From Vibrio europaeus (lineage in GTDB: Bacteria; Pseudomonadota; Gammaproteobacteria; Enterobacterales; Vibrionaceae), in the NCBI RefSeq assembly GCF_001695575.1, contig NZ_LUAX01000001.1, positions 1,302,001 through 1,366,000 of the forward strand: DNA of 64,000 nt, given 5' to 3'. Shown one piece after another: positions 55,637 through 64,000 of this stretch. The position numbers and the translations under genes were made by a program. Under the pieces are notes generated by a model. The model did no database searches and was not told the DNA's origin. It saw nothing but the letters and a program-made list of their open reading frames with translations. The first letter of the stretch is position 1. The number at the start of each line of letters is the position of its first letter.

Positions 55637-57166
55637 TTATTCTGCAATTGAAACGCAGTTTCGACCCGCTTGCTTACTCTTATAAAGCTGAGCATCAGAC
55701 GCTTGCATAATATCTTCTTCGTTTTCTAGGCGACGAATCGCCGCACCAATACTGAGTGAGCATTGGATCATTCTTCCATCGAACTCATACTTTGAACTTG
55801 CGACTGAGCGACCAATTCTGTCTAGGTAATTAAACAGCTCATAGCGATCGGTGATATGAGAGATGATACAAAACTCATCGCCCCCCATGCGCACAAAAAC
55901 ATCCCCGGGCTCTAAGTGACTTTGAACAATTCTCGCGACATGACAGAGCATTTCGTCTCCCGCTACGTGCCCATGGTGGTCATTAATGAGCTTAAACTTG
56001 TCAACGTCAAATCCCACTAGAGCAAAAGACTCTTGTCTGCTGACTTTATCGGTCAAATATCGACTGAACGCTCGGCGGTTGTATATCCCGGTTAGTGTAT
56101 CGTGATCAACTAAGAACTGTAGCTCTTCGGTTCGTTCATCAAGCAACACTTCAAGATGTTCTTTGTCGCGGATTAATAGCAATACGATGTAGCTCGACAG
56201 ACAGGCGATAACAATCCCCGCCATAAAGATTCCCATCAATACAAAACGATCGTTATCCGTTACTTTTCTGTCGAGTTTAAAATCAACGATCCACTCGCGA
56301 TTGGGCAATACAACGCGTTTGGTAATCTCTATACCGTTGGTCACATCCCAGTTATTACTCTCGTAAAGAATTGGATCGTCTTCAGCGTCAAAGCCCATAT
56401 CCGTTACTTTAACCAGCAAGTCTTGTTCAGTCGCCGTGCGTACTACAATCGATTCAAAATATTTGGTTGAGCGAATGACACCGATCACCACACCGACTAA
56501 CTCTTTAGCATTTTCTGCACTAAACACTGGGTGATAAACCAGTAATCCTGTTTTTGCTAAGCTTCTATCAAAGCCATCTTGCAGCAAACGAATTTTGTCA
56601 GAAACACTGGGCTGCCCGGTTTCACGAATACCATCAAGCACTAACTGAAAACGCAACCGAGACGAGTAGTAACCGAGCGCATTGAAGTTCGCCTGATTTC
56701 GAGGGTACACATCGGAAGCTGGGTAGATGGGTTCATCGTTACGCATGACGTAACCAAGCGTCTTGGGTCCGTCTTTCGGCACTGTATAGAGCTCATAAAA
56801 CGGATACGTTCGCTTAACCTTTTCAACATGGGCAGCGACTTGGTGATGTTCAATGCGCGGCATCCATTGCAGCGCGATAAGCGTTTGAGAAGAGGAAACG
56901 ATTTGATCGGCAAAAACTGGAAAACGATGCCAGTCTTCCGGCTGGGTAGCATAGAAGAAATTGGCACCAGCACCAATAAACTGTAGGTCACTCTCTACGA
57001 CTTGCTGAAGGTTCTCTGCTTGTTGCTCTGCAAGTTTATCTACCAAGGAAACCGTGTACTTAACCTGTGATTGATAGACAAAATAGACCGCATACAAGGT
57101 CAACAGTAAGGTGAAATTAAACACTAAGAATGGATATAAGTACTTCTTTTTAGTCAATTGTTGCAT
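55637..57166 (-). CDS. CHASE-domain membrane diguanylate cyclase
   Basis: A 509-residue sensor enzyme making c-di-GMP. A membrane helix (about 10-30) precedes a periplasmic CHASE-type domain (about 40-300, with LIALQWMPRIEHHQ and YPFYELYTVPKDG), followed by a second helix (about 307-330), a short coiled coil and a GGDEF domain (about 345-509). The active site RMGGDEFCII is intact, as are VGFDVDKFKLINDHHGH and the terminal ASDAQLYKSKQAGRN. The position of the RxxD inhibitory site reads EPGD, so I-site feedback is probably absent. CHASE domains bind small ligands; this one is unknown. It is divergent from the DUF2760-Hsp70 operon. Confidence 0.9.
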   Translation of the reverse strand: MQQLTKKKYLYPFLVFNFTLLLTLYAVYFVYQSQVKYTVSLVDKLAEQQAENLQQVVESDLQFIGAGANFFYATQPEDWHRFPVFADQIVSSSQTLIALQWMPRIEHHQVAAHVEKVKRTYPFYELYTVPKDGPKTLGYVMRNDEPIYPASDVYPRNQANFNALGYYSSRLRFQLVLDGIRETGQPSVSDKIRLLQDGFDRSLAKTGLLVYHPVFSAENAKELVGVVIGVIRSTKYFESIVVRTATEQDLLVKVTDMGFDAEDDPILYESNNWDVTNGIEITKRVVLPNREWIVDFKLDRKVTDNDRFVLMGIFMAGIVIACLSSYIVLLLIRDKEHLEVLLDERTEELQFLVDHDTLTGIYNRRAFSRYLTDKVSRQESFALVGFDVDKFKLINDHHGHVAGDEMLCHVARIVQSHLEPGDVFVRMGGDEFCIISHITDRYELFNYLDRIGRSVASSKYEFDGRMIQCSLSIGAAIRRLENEEDIMQASDAQLYKSKQAGRNCVSIAE

Positions 57167-57487
57167 AAAGCATATATAGGAAACGACGCATTAAAATAAC
57201 CGCAACATTCTAGCGTTATCCATTTAGTTACATAAAGCGTAATTGTCGATTACATATGAAACTATTCACGTTCCGTGCAGTATGCCTCTTTTTGAGTGAA
57301 TAATTGCGTAAAAACTCATCACTTGAGCTTTATAGCACCGGATTAAAACGCTTTTAGTAGCAGAATGGTGACTTGATTATGGTACTATTCGCCCCAATTT
57401 ATCAGAACAAATAGGCTCAAACCGTCACCTGAGCCAAAGCAGAGATTTACTTCATCTCTCCTTACACTAAACATTAAGAGAATTGTC
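57167..57487. other. intergenic region upstream of the Hsp70-like operon
   Basis: About 320 bases between divergent genes. It contains TGGTACTAT near 57379, which resembles an extended -10 promoter element for the rightward operon. No clear heat-shock (sigma-32) promoter or repressor operator was recognised, and there is no open frame or RNA gene. Confidence 0.4.
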
Positions 57488-58120
57488 ATGACGTTCGATT
57501 TACAAATGATCCCTCAAACGTTCGATATGCTTCACGCAGGTCTTGCTGCTTCAAGTGTATTGCTGCTACTTATTGCGACTTCTCGCAAATCAAAAGTCAT
57601 TGAGAAAGTGGTAGAAAAACCAGTTGAGAAAATCGTTGAAGTAGAAAAGCCCGTCGAAAAGATCGTTGAAGTAGAAAAAGTGGTCGAAGTAGAAAAAGTC
57701 ATCGAAAAAGTGGTTGAAGTTGAATCAAAACTGGCAACGGCCTCTACCGATTCAGCAATGCAGCTACTGTCCATTATGCAGCAGGAAGCTCGCCTAATTG
57801 ACTTCTTACAAGAAGACTTAACCTCATTCTCTGACGAAGAAGTGGGGGCAGCAGCTCGCGTTATTCACACCGGAGGTCAAAAGGTACTAAGTGACTATGT
57901 AACGCTTGAGCACATTCGTAAAGAAGACGAAGAAACTCGCATCACTATTGAAGAAGGCTTCAACCCACAGCAAGTTCGCCTAACGGGTAACGTTACAGGT
58001 AATGCACCGTTTAACGGTACTCTGGTTCACAAAGGTTGGAAGGCAAGTGCAATGAATCTACCAAAGCTTGCAAAGAACTATGACGCGTCTGTTATTGCTC
58101 CAGCAGAGGTTGAGCTGTAA
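57488..58120 (+). CDS. DUF2760 membrane-anchored protein with charged repeat stalk
   Basis: A 210-residue protein of the DUF2760 family, function unknown. An N-terminal membrane helix (about 14-33) is followed by a low-complexity stalk (about 38-78) of alternating VEK, IVEVEK and VVEVE units that could form a long charged helix or coiled coil. The DUF2760 domain occupies about 85-210 (MQLLSIMQQEARLIDFLQED, then YVTLEHIRKEDEETRITIEE and NAPFNGTLVHKGWKA). The topology probably leaves the domain in the cytoplasm, where it could tether or recruit the two Hsp70s encoded next; this is inference. Its TAA overlaps the ATG of the first Hsp70 (TAATG), showing tight coupling. Confidence 0.85.
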   Translation: MTFDLQMIPQTFDMLHAGLAASSVLLLLIATSRKSKVIEKVVEKPVEKIVEVEKPVEKIVEVEKVVEVEKVIEKVVEVESKLATASTDSAMQLLSIMQQEARLIDFLQEDLTSFSDEEVGAAARVIHTGGQKVLSDYVTLEHIRKEDEETRITIEEGFNPQQVRLTGNVTGNAPFNGTLVHKGWKASAMNLPKLAKNYDASVIAPAEVEL

Positions 58121-60051
58121 TGGAACACCAGAATAACCAAGCGCAAAACACAGAATCTAACCCACCACAGTTTAGCGTCGGTATCGACTTAGGGACCACA
58201 CATTGCGTGCTGTCTTACGTCGATACTAGCGTTGAAGATGCTCGCGTTGAGGTAATGTCTATTCCTCAATTAACGGCACCAGGTACAGTAGAAACCCGCA
58301 GCCAACTCGGTTCATTTTTATACCAACCGCACGAACACGAAATGAACCCAGCGTCGCGTGTTTTACCTTGGTCATCTGAACCAACGGCTCTTGTTGGCGC
58401 TATCGCGCGTAATTTGGGCGCTAAAACACCAATTCGTCTGATTGCCAGTGCCAAGTCTTGGCTTTGTCACGGTGGCGTAAACCGACGCGATGCATTTCTG
58501 CCTGCTGGCAGTCCTGAAGAAGTTGAGAAGGTGTCACCGCTGCGTACCACTGAACTTTATTTAGAGCACCTAAAACAAGCTTGGGATCATTCAAACCCAA
58601 ATAATCCTTTAGCCGAACAGGATGTAACCATCACTGTTCCCGCATCGTTTGACCCTGCAGCACGCGATCTGACCGCAGAAGCTGCGCGCAATGTCGGCTT
58701 TGTTCATTTAACGCTACTTGAAGAGCCACAAGCTGCGCTCTACAACTGGATTGATAACAGCAACGACAAATGGCGCGATGAAGTCTCTGTTGGCGATATT
58801 GTTCTTGTTGTTGATATCGGTGGTGGTACTACCGACCTTTCACTTGTCGAGGTGACGGAGGAAGAAGGTAACTTAACGCTTAATCGTATTGCTGTCGGTG
58901 AACATATCCTATTGGGTGGCGACAATATGGATCTTGCGTTGGCTTATCGTCTCAAGATGAAGCTTGCTCAAGAAGGCAAAGAGCTTCAGCCATGGCAAGT
59001 TCAGGCAATGACTCATGCATGTCGTGATGCTAAAGAAGCCCTACTAAACGATAGCGAGCTTCAATCGGTGCCTATCGTGGTACCGAGCCGTGGTTCTAAA
59101 CTGCTAGGTGCGACACTTAAAACAGAGCTTACTCAGCAAGAAGTTCAACAAACTCTTGTTGATGGATTCTTCCCGAAAGTTGCTGTTAGCGAGCATCCTG
59201 TTCAGCGTAACCGTGGCGCTCTGACTCAAATGGGCCTGCCTTACGCACAAGACGCAGGTATTACTCGCCATATTGCTGCTTTCTTAACCAAACAAGCCAA
59301 TGCGCTTTCTGGTTCTGAAGCACAACAAGAGTACAACCCATTTGCCAATATGCCAGGCATGCCGGGTGGTGACGTTGCTCAATCTTCTGATTTCATCAAG
59401 CCGACGGCGATTTTGTTTAACGGTGGCGTACTGAAGTCAACCCTGCTTGCTAATCGTCTTGAAGAAACGCTCAACGAATGGTTGATTGATTCAGATAGCG
59501 AAATGGCAAAGCGTTTAACAGGCGTTGACCTAGATCTTGCAGTGGCGAGCGGTGCTTCATACTACGGCAGCGTTCGCCGAGGACAAGGCGTTCGAATTCG
59601 AGGCGGTATCGCGTCTAGCTACTACGTAGGTATTGAGAGCGCTATGCCCGCTATTCCAGGTATGGCACCACCGATGGAAGCGCTGTGTGTGGCTCCATTT
59701 GGTATGGAAGAAGGCTCTAGCGCTGATGTTCCAAGCCAAGAGTTTGGACTTATCATTGGCCAACCAGTTAACTTCCAGTTCTTTGGTTCTACCGTTCGTC
59801 GTGACGACATCGCTGGTACTCATCTAGACCATTGGGCTCCTGAAGAGCTAGACGAACTGCCTGAGATTCAAGTCACGCTGCCTGTCTCTGAAGGGCGCCG
59901 TGAAGGTGAAGTGGTTCCGGTGACTCTTGCATCACGCGTCACTGAACTCGGTACTTTGTATCTTGAAGCTATCGCTGCTGACAATGGGCAGAAATGGCAT
60001 GTCGAGTTTGATGTCCGCGAAGACGCAAACTCGAACTCAGAACAAGTATAA
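58120..60051 (+). CDS. non-canonical Hsp70-family protein (first of pair)
   Basis: A 643-residue Hsp70-like ATPase. Nucleotide-binding motifs are intact: phosphate 1 (VGIDLGTTHCVLSYVD), LLEEPQAALYNW, phosphate 2 (VVDIGGGTTDLSLVEV), GGDNMDLALA, adenosine-site FNGGVLKSTLL and VASGASYYGSVRRG. A Pro/Gly/Met-rich insert (NPFANMPGMPGG) lies near residue 410. After the ATPase (about residue 480) there is only a compact strand-rich domain of about 160 residues ending TELGTLYLEAIAADNGQKWH, not the standard DnaK substrate-binding domain with lid. Its start overlaps the DUF2760 stop. A hairpin separates it from the second Hsp70. It is probably a specialised chaperone or regulatory ATPase. Confidence 0.88.
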   Translation: MEHQNNQAQNTESNPPQFSVGIDLGTTHCVLSYVDTSVEDARVEVMSIPQLTAPGTVETRSQLGSFLYQPHEHEMNPASRVLPWSSEPTALVGAIARNLGAKTPIRLIASAKSWLCHGGVNRRDAFLPAGSPEEVEKVSPLRTTELYLEHLKQAWDHSNPNNPLAEQDVTITVPASFDPAARDLTAEAARNVGFVHLTLLEEPQAALYNWIDNSNDKWRDEVSVGDIVLVVDIGGGTTDLSLVEVTEEEGNLTLNRIAVGEHILLGGDNMDLALAYRLKMKLAQEGKELQPWQVQAMTHACRDAKEALLNDSELQSVPIVVPSRGSKLLGATLKTELTQQEVQQTLVDGFFPKVAVSEHPVQRNRGALTQMGLPYAQDAGITRHIAAFLTKQANALSGSEAQQEYNPFANMPGMPGGDVAQSSDFIKPTAILFNGGVLKSTLLANRLEETLNEWLIDSDSEMAKRLTGVDLDLAVASGASYYGSVRRGQGVRIRGGIASSYYVGIESAMPAIPGMAPPMEALCVAPFGMEEGSSADVPSQEFGLIIGQPVNFQFFGSTVRRDDIAGTHLDHWAPEELDELPEIQVTLPVSEGRREGEVVPVTLASRVTELGTLYLEAIAADNGQKWHVEFDVREDANSNSEQV

Positions 60052-60056
60052 CGATT

Positions 60057-60083
60057 AACGGCACCTCTGGGTGCCGTTGTTTT
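60057..60083 (+). terminator. intercistronic hairpin between the two Hsp70-like genes
   Basis: AACGGCACC (60057-60065), loop TCTG, GGTGCCGTT (60070-60078), then GTTTT. It looks like a weak intrinsic terminator inside the operon and could lower expression of the second gene or stabilise the first transcript. Confidence 0.6.
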
Positions 60084-60108
60084 AAGTTGTCCGCAAATAA
60101 GGTTATCT

Positions 60109-62916
60109 ATGGCATCTCCTCGATTCTTAGTCGGTATTGATTTAGGTACAACCAACACGGTTGTCGCATTCTGTGAAATCACCGATGACCTACAAAACTC
60201 TGCCGTTTCCCTATTTGAAATAGACCAGTTGATTGGCCCGGGTGAAGTCGTCCGCAAGCCATTGCTTCCCTCTTTCCGTTATCACCCAGCGGCAGGTCAA
60301 GTCTCTCCATCAGACTTAACACTGCCATGGGACAATCAACCCGTCGCCGGTGACATTAGCCAAGTGATTATTGGCGAATGGGCACGTGAGCTCGGTGCCA
60401 AAGTGGAAGGCCGCCAAGTTTCTAGTGCTAAAAGCTGGCTCTCACACCAAGCAGTAGATCGAAGCTCCGACATATTGCCTTGGGCAGGAGCAACGGATGT
60501 TGATAAAGTCTCGCCTGTTATCGCCAGTGCAAGCTACCTAAACCATATTCGACTCGCTTGGAACTATAGCAATCCAAGCAATAAGCTCGAAGACCAAGAA
60601 GTGGTGGTAACGGTTCCTGCTTCATTCGACGAAACGGCGCGCAAACTGACCCTTGAAGCCGCGCATCTCGCAGGGTTAAACAAAATTGTGCTTCTCGAAG
60701 AGCCTCAAGCGGTTTGCTACGACTGGTATGCGCGCCACCAGCAAAGCGCAGCAGAAGAGCTAAAAGATCTGCCGTTAATTCTTGTCTGCGATGTCGGTGG
60801 TGGTACAACCGATTTAAGTTTGATTGAAGCTAAGTTCGATCAAGGTGAACTCTCTTTGGATCGCATCGGTGTCGGTGATCACCTAATGCTAGGTGGTGAT
60901 AACCTCGACCTTGCTTTAGCACATCTGGCAGAGCAGCGCTTCAATCAAAGTAAAAAGCTCAACGCAGCCAGCTTAACCAAACTGATTCAGCAAACGCGAA
61001 AAGCAAAAGAAAACTTGCTCTCGACCGATGCGCCTGAAGAAGTGAAGATCACTATGCTCGGCAGCGGTTCTAAATTGCTAGGCGGGACGAAGAGTATCGG
61101 TCTTTCAAAGCAAGAAGTTCATCAAATTGCCCTAGATGGATTCTTCCCATTGTCTGATTTTACAGACACACCAGATAAGAGACGTAGTGCCGTCGTTGAG
61201 TTCGGCCTGCCTTACGTGGCTGATCCTGCGGTCAGTAAACACGTCGCAGAGTTTTTGAGCCAACATCAGCAAGTTTCAATGGCGGCGCTCAAGCAAGACG
61301 ATCCCAACAAACCCGCTATCCCTGTTGGCATCCTGCTCAACGGTGGTGTGTTCAATAGCGACCTTGTCACTCAGCGTGTTACCCAATTGCTTAGCAACTG
61401 GCGTGGTGACGATATCACGGTGCTCGATAACCCACATCCGGATTGGTCAGTCGCACTTGGCGCTGTCGCCTTTAGTAAAGCTCGCCGTGGTGCACAACTT
61501 AAAATCGGTGGTGGCGCAGCACGTTCTTATTTCTTACATCTTCAAGAAAAGAACAAAATGGGCAAAGCACTCTGCCTGCTATCAAAAGGTACCGAGGAAG
61601 GACACGAAATTAGACTAAGCGGTCGCCGATTCTCGTTAACTTTGGGCGAACCTGTTCGTTTTAATCTTCTAACGACGACACACGACACACTTTCTAACAA
61701 CACCGCAATTCAAAATGGCGTCATGGTTGACATTGACCCAGACCTATTCGCGCCGCTCCCCCCTTACATCTCGACACTGGAAGGTGAAGGTATCGGGCTG
61801 CAAGCCAACCAGAAAGAGCGAGTTGAAGTTCAGCTCGCCTGTCAGCTAACCGAAGTCGGAACGCTGAAAATGGAATGTGTCCATGTCGAAGACGACACAA
61901 AGCGTTGGGAATTAGAATTCGAAGTTCGTAACCAACAGGTAGAAGACCAAGTTGAAGAGAGTCTTCACCCTCGCCTGCCCGAATGTAAAGAGCTGATTTC
62001 TCGTATCTATAGTGGCAACAAGAAAAGCGCGGATTCTAAAGAAATCAAAACCCTAGCTAAAGAGCTAGAGCGAAAACTTGGCAAACGTGATGAGTGGGAC
62101 TTCACGACTTTACGTCAGCTGTTTGATGCTTTTGCACTCGGACGAAAGCGCCGCCGCCGCTCTGAACCACATGAAAAAAACTGGCTACGTTTAGCGGGAT
62201 TCTCGCTGCGTCCGGGGTTTGGAGATGCCACTGATTCTTGGCGTATCGAGCAGGTTTGGGGGCTCTATCAACAAGGAATTCAGTTTAAAAATCATCAAGG
62301 TTGGACGGATTGGTGGGTATTCTGGCGTCGAATTGCCGGAGGTCTCAGCCAAGAGCAGCAAGAGACTATCCTCGCCGATATTGCTAAGTACCTTCACCCA
62401 GGGGCGATGAAGAACCCTCAGTCAGCCAAAGCGGCGCAAGATATGGGGTATGAGTCTATGGTGAGACTTGCCGCTTCACTAGAGCACCTTGAAGTGGAAG
62501 ATAAGGTGCTGCTCGCTTCTTGGTGCTTAAGTAAAGCCATCAACCATAACCAGTTCGAACAAGCACATTGGTGGGCATTAGGCAGACTCGCGTCACGTAC
62601 TCCACTGTATGGCAGTCAGCACAGCGTGACCCCTCGTGAACAAGCAGAACAATGGCTGCCTAAGTTGCTGGAACAAAACTGGCAAAAAGAACCCATGATT
62701 GCTTTTGCCGCGGTCATGATCTGTCGAAAAACAGGCGATCGTCTGTTTGATATTTCTGATGACTTTAGAAGCCAAGTTCTCGCTAAGCTAAAACAAAGCA
62801 AGGTGCCCGAATCTTGGATGTGCTTGGTAGAAGAAGTGAAAGAGCTATCAGAAAGCGAATCTAAGCGCGTGTTTGGTGATGCTTTGCCAAGTGGTTTGAC
62901 TCTAGTAAACCATTAG
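60109..62916 (+). CDS. non-canonical Hsp70-family protein with C-terminal DUF3731 region (second of pair)
   Basis: A 935-residue Hsp70-like protein. The N-terminal ATPase (about 1-470) has VGIDLGTTNTVVAFCE, LLEEPQAVCYDWY, VCDVGGGTTDLSLIEA, GGDNLDLALA and LLNGGVFNSDLV. A short beta domain follows (about 470-620), ending TEVGTLKMECVHVEDDTKRW, clearly related to the end of the first Hsp70. Residues about 625-935 form a long helical extension (ELERKLGKRDEWDFTTLRQL, WLRLAGFSLRPGFGDATDSW, WWVFWRRIAGGL) of the DUF3731 type found only attached to Hsp70. AAGG precedes the ATG. The two Hsp70s may form a heteromeric machine with the DUF2760 protein (inference). Confidence 0.88.
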   Translation: MASPRFLVGIDLGTTNTVVAFCEITDDLQNSAVSLFEIDQLIGPGEVVRKPLLPSFRYHPAAGQVSPSDLTLPWDNQPVAGDISQVIIGEWARELGAKVEGRQVSSAKSWLSHQAVDRSSDILPWAGATDVDKVSPVIASASYLNHIRLAWNYSNPSNKLEDQEVVVTVPASFDETARKLTLEAAHLAGLNKIVLLEEPQAVCYDWYARHQQSAAEELKDLPLILVCDVGGGTTDLSLIEAKFDQGELSLDRIGVGDHLMLGGDNLDLALAHLAEQRFNQSKKLNAASLTKLIQQTRKAKENLLSTDAPEEVKITMLGSGSKLLGGTKSIGLSKQEVHQIALDGFFPLSDFTDTPDKRRSAVVEFGLPYVADPAVSKHVAEFLSQHQQVSMAALKQDDPNKPAIPVGILLNGGVFNSDLVTQRVTQLLSNWRGDDITVLDNPHPDWSVALGAVAFSKARRGAQLKIGGGAARSYFLHLQEKNKMGKALCLLSKGTEEGHEIRLSGRRFSLTLGEPVRFNLLTTTHDTLSNNTAIQNGVMVDIDPDLFAPLPPYISTLEGEGIGLQANQKERVEVQLACQLTEVGTLKMECVHVEDDTKRWELEFEVRNQQVEDQVEESLHPRLPECKELISRIYSGNKKSADSKEIKTLAKELERKLGKRDEWDFTTLRQLFDAFALGRKRRRRSEPHEKNWLRLAGFSLRPGFGDATDSWRIEQVWGLYQQGIQFKNHQGWTDWWVFWRRIAGGLSQEQQETILADIAKYLHPGAMKNPQSAKAAQDMGYESMVRLAASLEHLEVEDKVLLASWCLSKAINHNQFEQAHWWALGRLASRTPLYGSQHSVTPREQAEQWLPKLLEQNWQKEPMIAFAAVMICRKTGDRLFDISDDFRSQVLAKLKQSKVPESWMCLVEEVKELSESESKRVFGDALPSGLTLVNH

Positions 62917-62950
62917 TGGCTGAAGTGAATTTTTCAACCCTAAAACTAAA

Positions 62951-62977
62951 AAGCCCTTCTCATCGAAGGGCATATTT
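62951..62977. terminator. terminator after the Hsp70-like operon
   Basis: GCCCTTC (62953-62959) pairs with GAAGGGC (62965-62971), with AAAAA before it and ATATTTT after. It can serve both the operon and the convergent gene ending at 63006. Confidence 0.75.
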
Positions 62978-63005
62978 TAGTGTAAACAAAGCACGTAGAC
63001 TTGGG

Positions 63006-64000
63006 TTAAGCCATCATCTCTTCCGTAATCCCCACTCTTAACAGCGCAGCTTTATCAAAAGCAGTCAGCTCAGAAATATCGCTAATCATTGGTGCATCAG
63101 CAAAGCGAGTATCAGTCGGCTCACCTAATATTTCCTTTAGGGCAGTAATAAGTCCTTCGATGACATTACCATAGCGCATCGCACTAGAGATCAGCACCGG
63201 ATTTTCCTGTGCACCATCAGAAACCGGCACTTTTTCAGCAACTAAGCCCATAATACCCCTAAGATTCTGACCAAAATCGCCTTCTAACTGAGCTAAAGCC
63301 TGCTTAAGATCGCTTTGCGACATACCATCAAAGCTTGATTTCATTAACTCTCTGTCAAACTTAGCATGAGCGTTGGCGTCAATAGCGTCTTCCGGCTTAT
63401 CCGCTGTTTTTGCGTGCCACTGAGAAGCTGACATGTCAATAAAGCCCTGAATACCTTGCATTACTGTTCCTGCATTTGACCGACTATGACTTAACGAGTC
63501 TACAATCGAGCCTAGTTCGCCAGTATATGATGCATCTTGGTTTGAAACTGTTGAAAGTGCTAGCTCCCGAATCATGGCTAAGTCGCCTTTATTAAGAACG
63601 CCCTGCTGTATCATACTAAAGGAGACTGTCCCGTCGGCGATCGCATCTTGCAGTGCATTAATCGATTCGCTAGACAGTGTTGGGGTTGTACTTGGTGCCA
63701 CTCTGGTAGCTAGGAAGCTAACTGCATCCAGTGTAGTTTTAACACTGTTATCTTTAGCAGAGCGACCGCCTCCAATCCCGAGATCGTTATCCGCTTCATA
63801 ACGAGATTCAACTGAATTCGCGGGCTTCTCTTCACTTGCCGAAGCAGTCTGTTGAGGCTGTAAATAATCAATCAGTTCACCTTTAAGCTTGCTGATTTGT
63901 ACGGAGAGTTGATTGATCTTGTCGCTAGCTGCTTGTAGTTCCTCAGATGAGGCCTCGTTCAAAAACGTTGAAGCATCTTTAGCCTCGCCACTACCTGTTG
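63006..64000 (-). CDS. C-terminal part of an unrecognised helical protein (cut by window edge)
   Basis: At least 331 residues of a leftward gene; the frame stays open to the window edge, so its start lies outside. The visible part begins with a coiled-coil segment (SDKINQLSVQISKLKGELID), followed by a low-complexity linker (PQQTASASEEKPANSVESR) and a long all-helical region rich in Ser, Ala, Asp and Leu, ending AFDKAALLRVGITEEMMA. There is no Cys or Trp-rich domain and no membrane helix. The composition recalls secreted effectors, translocators or surface-organelle proteins, but no family is recognised. A TTG at 63962 is only the first start-like codon inside the gene, not its true start. Confidence 0.65.
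   Translation of the reverse strand, partial: TGSGEAKDASTFLNEASSEELQAASDKINQLSVQISKLKGELIDYLQPQQTASASEEKPANSVESRYEADNDLGIGGGRSAKDNSVKTTLDAVSFLATRVAPSTTPTLSSESINALQDAIADGTVSFSMIQQGVLNKGDLAMIRELALSTVSNQDASYTGELGSIVDSLSHSRSNAGTVMQGIQGFIDMSASQWHAKTADKPEDAIDANAHAKFDRELMKSSFDGMSQSDLKQALAQLEGDFGQNLRGIMGLVAEKVPVSDGAQENPVLISSAMRYGNVIEGLITALKEILGEPTDTRFADAPMISDISELTAFDKAALLRVGITEEMMA

Noticed and set aside
57605..57725. Possible CRISPR-like repeats
   Set aside because: The repeats are in-frame coding repeats without spacers of uniform length; no cas genes are present.
57532..57774. Antisense frame with Ser/Thr/Phe repeats
   Set aside because: It is the mirror image of the VEK repeat in the DUF2760 gene, a periodicity artefact.
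63006..63962. Complete gene starting at 63962
   Set aside because: The codon there is TTG with no ribosome-binding site, and the frame remains open to the window edge, so the gene is truncated by the window.

Overview
The window reads as a piece of the main chromosome of a marine Vibrio (Gammaproteobacteria, Vibrionaceae). The evidence is the trp operon order trpL-E-G-D-CF-B-A, the rluB-yciO-rnm block next to it, the trxB-cydD-cydC run, a TIGR01976 (VC1184-type) class V aminotransferase, close similarity of housekeeping proteins to enterobacterial ones, and many c-di-GMP proteins. GC is moderate, with AT-rich spacers. No rRNA, tRNA, CRISPR array, transposase or prophage was seen.

Layout. 1-2.5 kb: the start of a leftward exported protein, a long gene-free stretch, and a methyl-accepting chemotaxis protein with a c-type heme motif (CxxCH). 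2.6-9.7 kb: asnS, two small paralogous proteins flanking a MocR-type PLP regulator, an HD-GYP phosphodiesterase and aspC. 9.9-12.8 kb: an accessory-looking patch with a secreted nuclease/phosphatase-like lipoprotein, a beta-barrel and an orphan. 13-20 kb: an HrpB-like helicase, maeA, DUF3392-sanA and a diguanylate cyclase. 20-30 kb: a DUF2797 protein, an aminotransferase/2OG-dioxygenase pair, trxB, cydDC and a GGDEF-EAL protein. 30-40.5 kb: a DUF1289 protein, rluB, yciO, rnm, and the trp operon with promoter, TrpR operator, leader peptide and attenuator. 40.7-50.5 kb: a dicarboxylate/amino acid symporter, a VOC protein, an MsbA-like exporter, two outer-membrane barrels and hrpA. 50.5-57 kb: a small orphan, a PhoD-like metallophosphatase and a TerB-like protein (probable operon), a secreted AGE-family sugar isomerase-like protein, a DEDDh exonuclease and a CHASE-GGDEF cyclase. 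57.5-62.9 kb: an operon of a DUF2760 membrane protein and two non-canonical Hsp70s. The window ends inside an unrecognised leftward gene.

How parts work together. The trp genes make tryptophan from chorismate, under repression and attenuation. CydDC exports thiols needed for cytochrome bd assembly beside thioredoxin reductase, a redox neighbourhood. Four proteins make or degrade c-di-GMP. The best candidate for an undescribed system is DUF2760-Hsp70-Hsp70: three tightly arranged genes in which both Hsp70s keep the ATPase motifs but have short, related beta domains instead of the standard substrate-binding domain, the second has a long helical extension, and the first partner is a membrane-anchored protein with a repetitive charged stalk. 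Other points of interest are the heme-motif chemoreceptor, a 267-bp inverted-repeat element that supplies the stop codon of rnm, a 7-bp triplication that puts a decoy start codon at an exonuclease gene, and a transporter with a changed sodium-site motif.
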